Below are positions 59,208 through 64,000 of a stretch of 64,000 bases of DNA, piece after piece. The DNA is taken from contig NC_080568.1 of the NCBI RefSeq assembly GCF_030253575.1, positions 6,609,501 to 6,673,500 on the forward strand, read 5' to 3'. The notes under the pieces are model-generated. The model was not told the DNA's origin. It searched no databases and saw only the letters and a program-made list of their open reading frames with translations. The translations under genes and the position numbers were made by a program. The stretch is from Rhododendron vialii. Lineage: Eukaryota > Streptophyta > Magnoliopsida > Ericales > Ericaceae. Every line of letters starts with the position of its first letter. Position 1 is the first letter of the stretch.

Positions 59208-59300
59208 TTGGAGGCCAAAAGCGAAAGAATGTATTATTGGGGGGGGGGGGGGGGGGGGGAGTTTTTTGGAGGCCAAAAGCGAAAGATTATATTATTGATT
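59208..59300. repeat. 59-bp-spaced direct repeat around a 21-G homopolymer
   Basis: TTGGAGGCCAAAAGCGAAAG occurs at 59208 and 59267. Between them 59239-59259 is an unbroken run of 21 G. It lies in the leader of the E2 gene (C run on the sense strand). Confidence 0.9.
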
Positions 59301-59500
59301 GTGAGTAAAACATAGGTTGAACATGTCATTATATAGGCTACGAGACTTGTAAACAAAAAAGGAAAAACAGACAAAACAAGGAAACATAGGTTAACTAGGA
59401 AATATAAATAATATCCTAACCTAAACAGGAAATACAATAATAAAACCTAGAAAATTTGGATAACATAATATTCATAATATTATTCTAACGTTCCCGCTCA
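59284..59500 (-). mobile_element. Copia-type LTR remnant
   Basis: The minus strand reads CTTGAGTTTGAGCGGGAACG then TTAGAATAATATTATGAATA, matching a polypurine tract followed by a TGTTAGAATAAT-type LTR start, now mutated. It stops at the E2 leader repeats. No internal domain. Confidence 0.5.
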
Positions 59501-59835
59501 AACTCAAGTAGGTCTACCAACTTTGATATTCTGAGATGATCTTGAGCGACGCTTTTACAATTTAAACTCTCGCTCGCACCCTCTCTTCTGTGCACACAAG
59601 CACATTATATGACTAAGGTTGAGATCACAAAATTTTAGAATAGACCATCCGGCCTGTTAGCTAGGTCCCTCTGTAGGCTGTTTTTTTTTCTTTCTTTTAA
59701 CTCGTGTCGATATGATTTTTTTCATATGCAATCCTCAACTCAAGGTCATATATCCATCCTTGATCGCGTAGGTACCTACGTTAGTCTAACAAAGACAATT
59801 GCCGATTAAAAAAACAAACAAACAAACGACAGTTA

Positions 59836-60190
59836 GAGCATCTCCAACGGGAGATGTTAAATTATACGTGGACATGTTAACGGTAAAATTTGACACTAAA
59901 TGTCAATCCAACCCAACAGCATTCTTGGATGCCAATTCCTACGTGGATTTGAAGGCAAGCCTTTTCATGCCAACTTTGACAACCTCCCTCATTCATGCCA
60001 AATTTCAAAAAATGACTATTTGTATTTTGACATAAGGGTTGGAGATGAATAATTTGATGTCAAATAAATAGAATTTGACATAAGGGTTGGAGATGAGGTT
60101 TTGATGTTAAATTGGAGATACCAAAATGTCACATCAGCCTTCAAAAAAAAATTGGCATTCTCAATTTGATGTCAAGGGTTAGAGATGCTC
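59836..60190. mobile_element. Tourist-like (PIF/Harbinger) MITE
   Basis: Ends GAGCATCTCCAAC and (inverted) GAGCATCTCTAAC, TTA duplication (59833-59835, 60191-60193). The paralogous empty site is GACAGTTACAAGAG at 50815-50828. Confidence 0.92.
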
Positions 60191-60359
60191 TTACAAGAGA
60201 TTCTTTAAATTCAAAGATCCACAAAAAATTCTTGCAAAAACAGACATTTCCTCCTCTTCACTCTCCCAAAAACCTCTATTTGTATCCTTGATTACACAAA
60301 CCATTTTAACTCAAGTTTACAGAAATGAACATACAATACAATCAAGCATCTACCATAGG

Positions 60360-60529
60360 TCAAGGGTGTGCAGAAATTTTGGAACACCGGCTCCAGAGGA
60401 TGTCACTCCTCCGCCAATTGGCATGATCAGGGGATGAGAGATAGCTGTTCAAAAGCTCCTTGTGGCACTTCTCTCCCATATCCACTAGGCGACTGCAACA
60501 CTGCTGGTCCACCGTAGCATTCCCAATAT
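60360..60529 (-). pseudogene. Broken DD11-like gene 3
   Basis: Encodes a relic of the C-terminal part of the 51-kb paralogue: GNATVDQQCCSRLVDMGEKC, then SSPDHAN, then WRRSD. The six residues VNATEA are deleted in frame. The signal peptide, the first two cysteines and the promoter are gone, because similarity stops abruptly at about 60529. It belongs to duplication copy B. Confidence 0.85.
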
Positions 60530-60984
60530 ACACAGTCACCTCGTCCATCTCTAAATGTGGTTTGAAATCATTCACCTCTTCACGTCCTCACCTCATGTTC
60601 ATATATTTTTTCTCCTCCCCCACCCTACTCGTTACTGCCTTCTCTATTTTTCCAATTTCAGATCTAAAAATACCCTACTTGAGAAACCCAGGTGAAAGAA
60701 GCCACCAAAATTCAAGCATAACCCATGTCATTTTAGTTAACATTGTCGCATATAATTCCAGCCTACACGATTTATCGGGAGAAAGGGATTTCTGGGGGAA
60801 TTGAGGGAGATTTTAGTTTCTGGATCTGGAATTTTAGTTTGCATGTACAGCTATCCCTTTTCTTTGTATATAAAACAATTTCAAAATAAAATTTAAGAAA
60901 AATTGATTAAAACATTATTTATACATATTATACCCTATTATTAATACTAGGGGCAACATAGTAAAAAACCAATCTATAATTCAG
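60530..60984. other. Intergenic between DD11-like relic and SIN3-like copy B
   Basis: Pyrimidine-rich and then AT-rich; not matched in copy A. No gene supported. Confidence 0.4.
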
Positions 60985-62186
60985 ATGATGATGGGTGGAG
61001 CGAGCAGACCAGAACCAACAACAAATGATGCACTGGCATATGTCAATACAGTTAAGGACAAATTTCAAGACAATAAGCAGAAATACGTTGAGTTTCTCGA
61101 TGTGATGAAAGATATCAAGGCTCAAAGGTTTGCTCAACTATTCTTTCTTCTATTCAAGTGCAGAATCTTAACGAAGTTTATTAGTTATTGATCCTAATGC
61201 TACATTATTTTCTTGTTTGCAGAATTGACACGACTGGTGTCATAGAAAGAGCGAGAGAATTATTTAGAGGGCATCGAGTCCCAATTTTAGGTTTCAATAA
61301 CTTTTTGCCAAACGGCTATGAGATCACCCTTCCAATTGAGGACGATCCACTTCCTGCCAAGAAACTTGTTGGTTTGAAGAAGCAATTAATTTTCTAGACA
61401 AAATACAGGTGAAAACTGCATGCTGTGTTTGAGTGGCATATTTCAGTTTTTCCTTCAAGGGTTTGCAACTTATAGTGCTTTGCTTGCAGACAAGGTTTCA
61501 AGGCGATGATTGTGTGTATAAATCTTTTGTTGATGTTTTGAATTTGTATGGAAAGGGAAACAAATCCATTACCGAAGTCTACAAGGGGGTGCTTCGATTG
61601 GCTTTTCTTTTCATTATATTTTTTAATAATCTGTGCCTCTTTTTAGAGTTCGGTGTCAACTTCCTCCTATTGTAGGTTACACAGCTTCTCCGTGAGCACC
61701 CTGACCTGCTTGTGGAGTTCACGCATTTTCTACCTTATTCTTGCTCACCCTTGCCTGCAATGAGGCATATAGAAAAGGTGATTTTTCCTATTACTTTTTT
61801 CTACCTTATTCTTGCTCACCCTTGCCTGCAATGAGGCATATAGAAAAGGTGATTTTTCCTATTACTTTTTTCCGTTCTTCCTCCAGATTTCATCTTCGAT
61901 TACTCATCTAATATCTCATGCAATATATAATTTTACTAGAAGCCCGTAGTTTCACATGTCAACCGTGACCTGAGTGTTGAGCGGCCCAATATAGACCATG
62001 ATAAAGCAGCTGACAAAGAGCAGTGAAGGCGTGGTGAAAAAGAGAGAAGAGAAGACACAGACCGAAGGGAAAGAGAGTGGAAATCTGCTCGTAGGATTCC
62101 ACCAGGGTGGGGAAGGCGTGGAAAACTTTGGCATGCACCCTGTTTCATCCTCGCATGATGATAAGTCTGCCATGAAAAGTGAGTAA
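60985..62186 (+). pseudogene. SIN3-like PAH fragment, copy B
   Basis: Exon-like blocks with intact GT-AG borders: 60985-61127 ([36 protein letters not shown]1), 61223-61408 ([36 protein letters not shown]), 61490-61588 ([20 protein letters not shown]), 61676-61777 ([20 protein letters not shown]) and about 61949-62186 ([31 protein letters not shown]). Lesions: a one-base deletion near 61370 (GTTGGTTTG against GTTGAGTTTG in copy A) and an in-frame TGA at about 62025. About 70 bp spanning the end of the fourth exon are tandemly duplicated. It keeps the first PAH exon that copy A lacks. Confidence 0.87.
61727..61870. repeat. About 70-bp tandem duplication across a SIN3-like exon end
   Basis: TTTTCTACCTTATTCTTGCT to the T run before CCGTTC is present twice in near-identical form, duplicating the splice donor AAAAGGTGATT. 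Copy A has one. Confidence 0.88.
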
Positions 62187-62732
62187 AGTGTGCTGCTTGT
62201 GAATTCAGAGGCTTTAGTACTGTATTTATCATTAGCCTCACTTGTCAACTAAAACCACTTCTTAGAATATGTGAGAGAAAATATTGGTCGATATGTTGTG
62301 ATACTTTATTGGAAACTCGCGAAACTGTATCTGATAACGGAGCTGTGTTTCTAATTTTGGTTGTATATCCTTTAGCACTCATATGCACTTATGTGAGGAA
62401 TTCTTTTGTTTTGATGCATCAATTTGCAAGTTTCTTTCGGTGTCTCTCTGTTCGCTACGTTTTGAATTCTGAAATTAGCTGAAGGGATGCTTTAGAATTG
62501 CGGTTGAGAAGTTGTCATATCGCAAGATATTTCTCTGCTGTTGGTGGCTGCATTTAACTTGCTACTTAACTATCACAAAGGAAGGAACCTTTCTGTTGCT
62601 AAAATTGGGTAATATGAGGAAGATTTTAGACTTCTAAGCTACGGGAAGTCAGAAACTTATTGAAGCTATATTTGTCCTCTCAATGTTTCCTATTATTAGT
62701 TAATATTTCGTTTCACTCATACACAATGCAGC

Positions 62733-63008
62733 ATCAGATGAACCCCTTATCTCACGAGAAGGAAGAACTGCAGTCAACCATTGTGAAAAAAGATCAGGAA
62801 ATTGAACGTCTGAAGGAGGAAGTTGAACAACAGATTTTAGACAAGCAAGACTACGAGAATATGAAGAATGAAGTACATGAGCTGGAGTTTGCTTTGGAAA
62901 CAGTTATTCATAAGTTGGGAGGTAATGACAAGGTAGGTCTGTTTCACCTGAGGTTGCCCGGAAATCAAGCATCTTTGATGCACCTCCTTTGCCTACTCGG
63001 CCAGAGGT
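62733..63008 (+). pseudogene. Coiled-coil exon joined to SIN3-like copy B
   Basis: Open frame after a GCAG acceptor: HQMNPLSHEKEELQSTIVKK, then KEEVEQQILDKQDYENMKNE, then HELEFALETVIHKLGG. Strong heptad pattern, predicted coiled coil. A donor-like AAGGTAGG follows at about 62932; a read-through frame continues to the stop at 63008. Parent gene not recognised. Better preserved than copy A. Confidence 0.55.
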
Positions 63009-63454
63009 AACGGTTTGCCCTTCTCTTGATTGTATAGCTTATCTAGTAGCAGTTGATTATTTGACGATGAGCGTTTGTTACCTCCTCATTATTATCTGTT
63101 TTAGTTTTAGCTTGTTTGAGATGTACATGTGTTCCATCACTTCGAACTAAGAAGCACTTCCACTTCTTCAATGTTTGGTTGAGTTAAGGTACATAGAAGA
63201 CACTCCCAGTATATATTTCAAGTTCATCTCAATTGGAAAGTCGGAATTTGTTATGATGCTCTTTTAGACAATTTTCATGTCTGTTTTTTGCCATACTTTA
63301 GCTATTTTTACCATTATTTTAACGTTCTTAATTCCTGGCTGACAGCTTAGTGTGCAAAACTCTTCTACTATAGTTCTCATCAAATGCAGTTGGTCACTTT
63401 CTCCATAAGCCTTTAGGTTTCTGCTTCCACAAAATTAGGTCTTACAAAGGATGT

Positions 63455-63615
63455 AGAGTTATCATTTAAGGCTACATTTCATGGACTATGGAATTTGAAG
63501 TTTAGTACTTCAGATAAATCAGAGCAACTACTGGTAAGACACCCACGACTGGGACATCCTCGGCTTGATACTGATCGTCTGTCTAAGAATATTGTTCCTC
63601 GCCGCCTGTTTGTAC
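63455..63615 (+). pseudogene. Downstream exon relic, copy B
   Basis: Encodes KATFHGLWNLKFSTSDKSEQ then LLVRHPRL, with the KLDPLPG segment of copy A deleted, then HPRLDTDRLSKNIVP. Same unknown exon as 57540-57720. Confidence 0.4.
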
Positions 63616-63620
63616 CATAA

Positions 63621-64000
63621 CTGAGAATTCCTTTTTACCCGTCGATTGGGCGACACGTGGCAAGGGTAAATATGGGCAAATAAAAGAATAGAATGGACTC
63701 ACCTTAATAATTTAGAATGGAAGTAAATCGACGATGAAACTATAAAAAGTCTTGTCCGTCGATTGGCCTACACGTCGCGCATTCCTATGACCCTTTGGAC
63801 CGTCGATCAGGTGACAGGTGTCAAAAGAAGTTAAGTCCCATGTTTCCACGATTAAAGAGGATGTTAACCGCAATTAACAAAACAGTTTCCTCGACGTGGG
63901 CATGATCGGCAGTTGGAGAAGGTTCTTTATCAGAGTTCGAAGGAGTTTTTCAACTGCTACTTTGGAGGGAAAATTTGAATTCAAATTCAGGGAGGCCTAT
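63621..64000. other. Window end, no supported gene
   Basis: Three short CCGTCGAT(T/C)-containing motifs (63644, 63757, 63801) each followed by a GACACGT/TACACGT/GACAGGT element; meaning unknown. Confidence 0.35.

Larger units (their letters stand above)
58396..63620. repeat. Segmental duplication II, copy B
   Basis: Collinear with copy A. Inserted material specific to B: the E2 gene with copia LTR remnant (about 58.45-59.5 kb) and the MITE at 59836-60190. The first SIN3 exon is kept here but the DD11-like gene is truncated. Confidence 0.87.

Noticed and set aside
59154-59276. N-terminal extension of the E2 with a poly-Pro tract
   Set aside because: It translates the poly-G run and CT repeats; family proteins start near MASPSQAS, and homopolymer length would make the frame unstable.

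Overview
The window is nuclear DNA of a flowering plant, most likely a eudicot. It is AT-rich, its genes have introns with GT-AG borders, it contains families restricted to land plants (UGT74-type glycosyltransferase, EAR-motif C2H2 zinc finger, DD11/EC1-like secreted proteins, SIN3-like PAH proteins), and it is full of plant transposons. There is no operon structure, CRISPR array or rRNA gene, and I found no intact tRNA gene. The species cannot be named from the sequence.

Layout. 0-11.4 kb is the first copy of a large diverged segmental duplication, broken up by MITEs, two LINE insertions with clear target-site duplications, a small solo LTR, a CACTA element and a copia pol relic. 11.4-15 kb holds an isolated complete UDP-glucosyltransferase gene (minus strand, three exons, 456 aa). 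15-16.9 kb holds a hAT MITE with a perfect 8-bp target duplication and a decayed tandem repeat. 16.9-25.8 kb is the second copy of the duplication, with a different set of insertions (long-TIR MULE-like element, Stowaway, solo LTR, palindromic arrays). Because the two copies carry different insertions, each serves as an empty-site control for the other. 25.8-31 kb is gene-poor and contains a solo LTR, tandem repeats and nested MITEs.

31.3-32.1 kb encodes a GIS/ZFP5-6-8-like C2H2 repressor (minus). 32.6-38.6 kb carries SINEs, a tandem duplication, a MITE dimer and a possible two-exon gene for a 50-aa protein. 40.3-45.3 kb is a complete seven-exon SAM-domain protein gene (minus, 337 aa). 46.5-47.2 kb is a decayed PIF/Harbinger relic. 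48-64 kb contains two secreted cysteine-rich DD11-like genes and a second segmental duplication (copy A about 50.4-57.7 kb, copy B about 58.4-63.6 kb). Each copy has a DD11-like gene followed by a SIN3-like pseudogene joined to a coiled-coil exon. Copy B also holds an intronless UBC7/13/14-type E2 gene that is absent from copy A.

The credible protein-coding genes are the UGT, the zinc finger, the SAM protein, two DD11-like genes and the E2. They have no evident common pathway. The main biology here is duplication, nested transposition and gene decay. All calls rest on reading the sequence; no database search was run.
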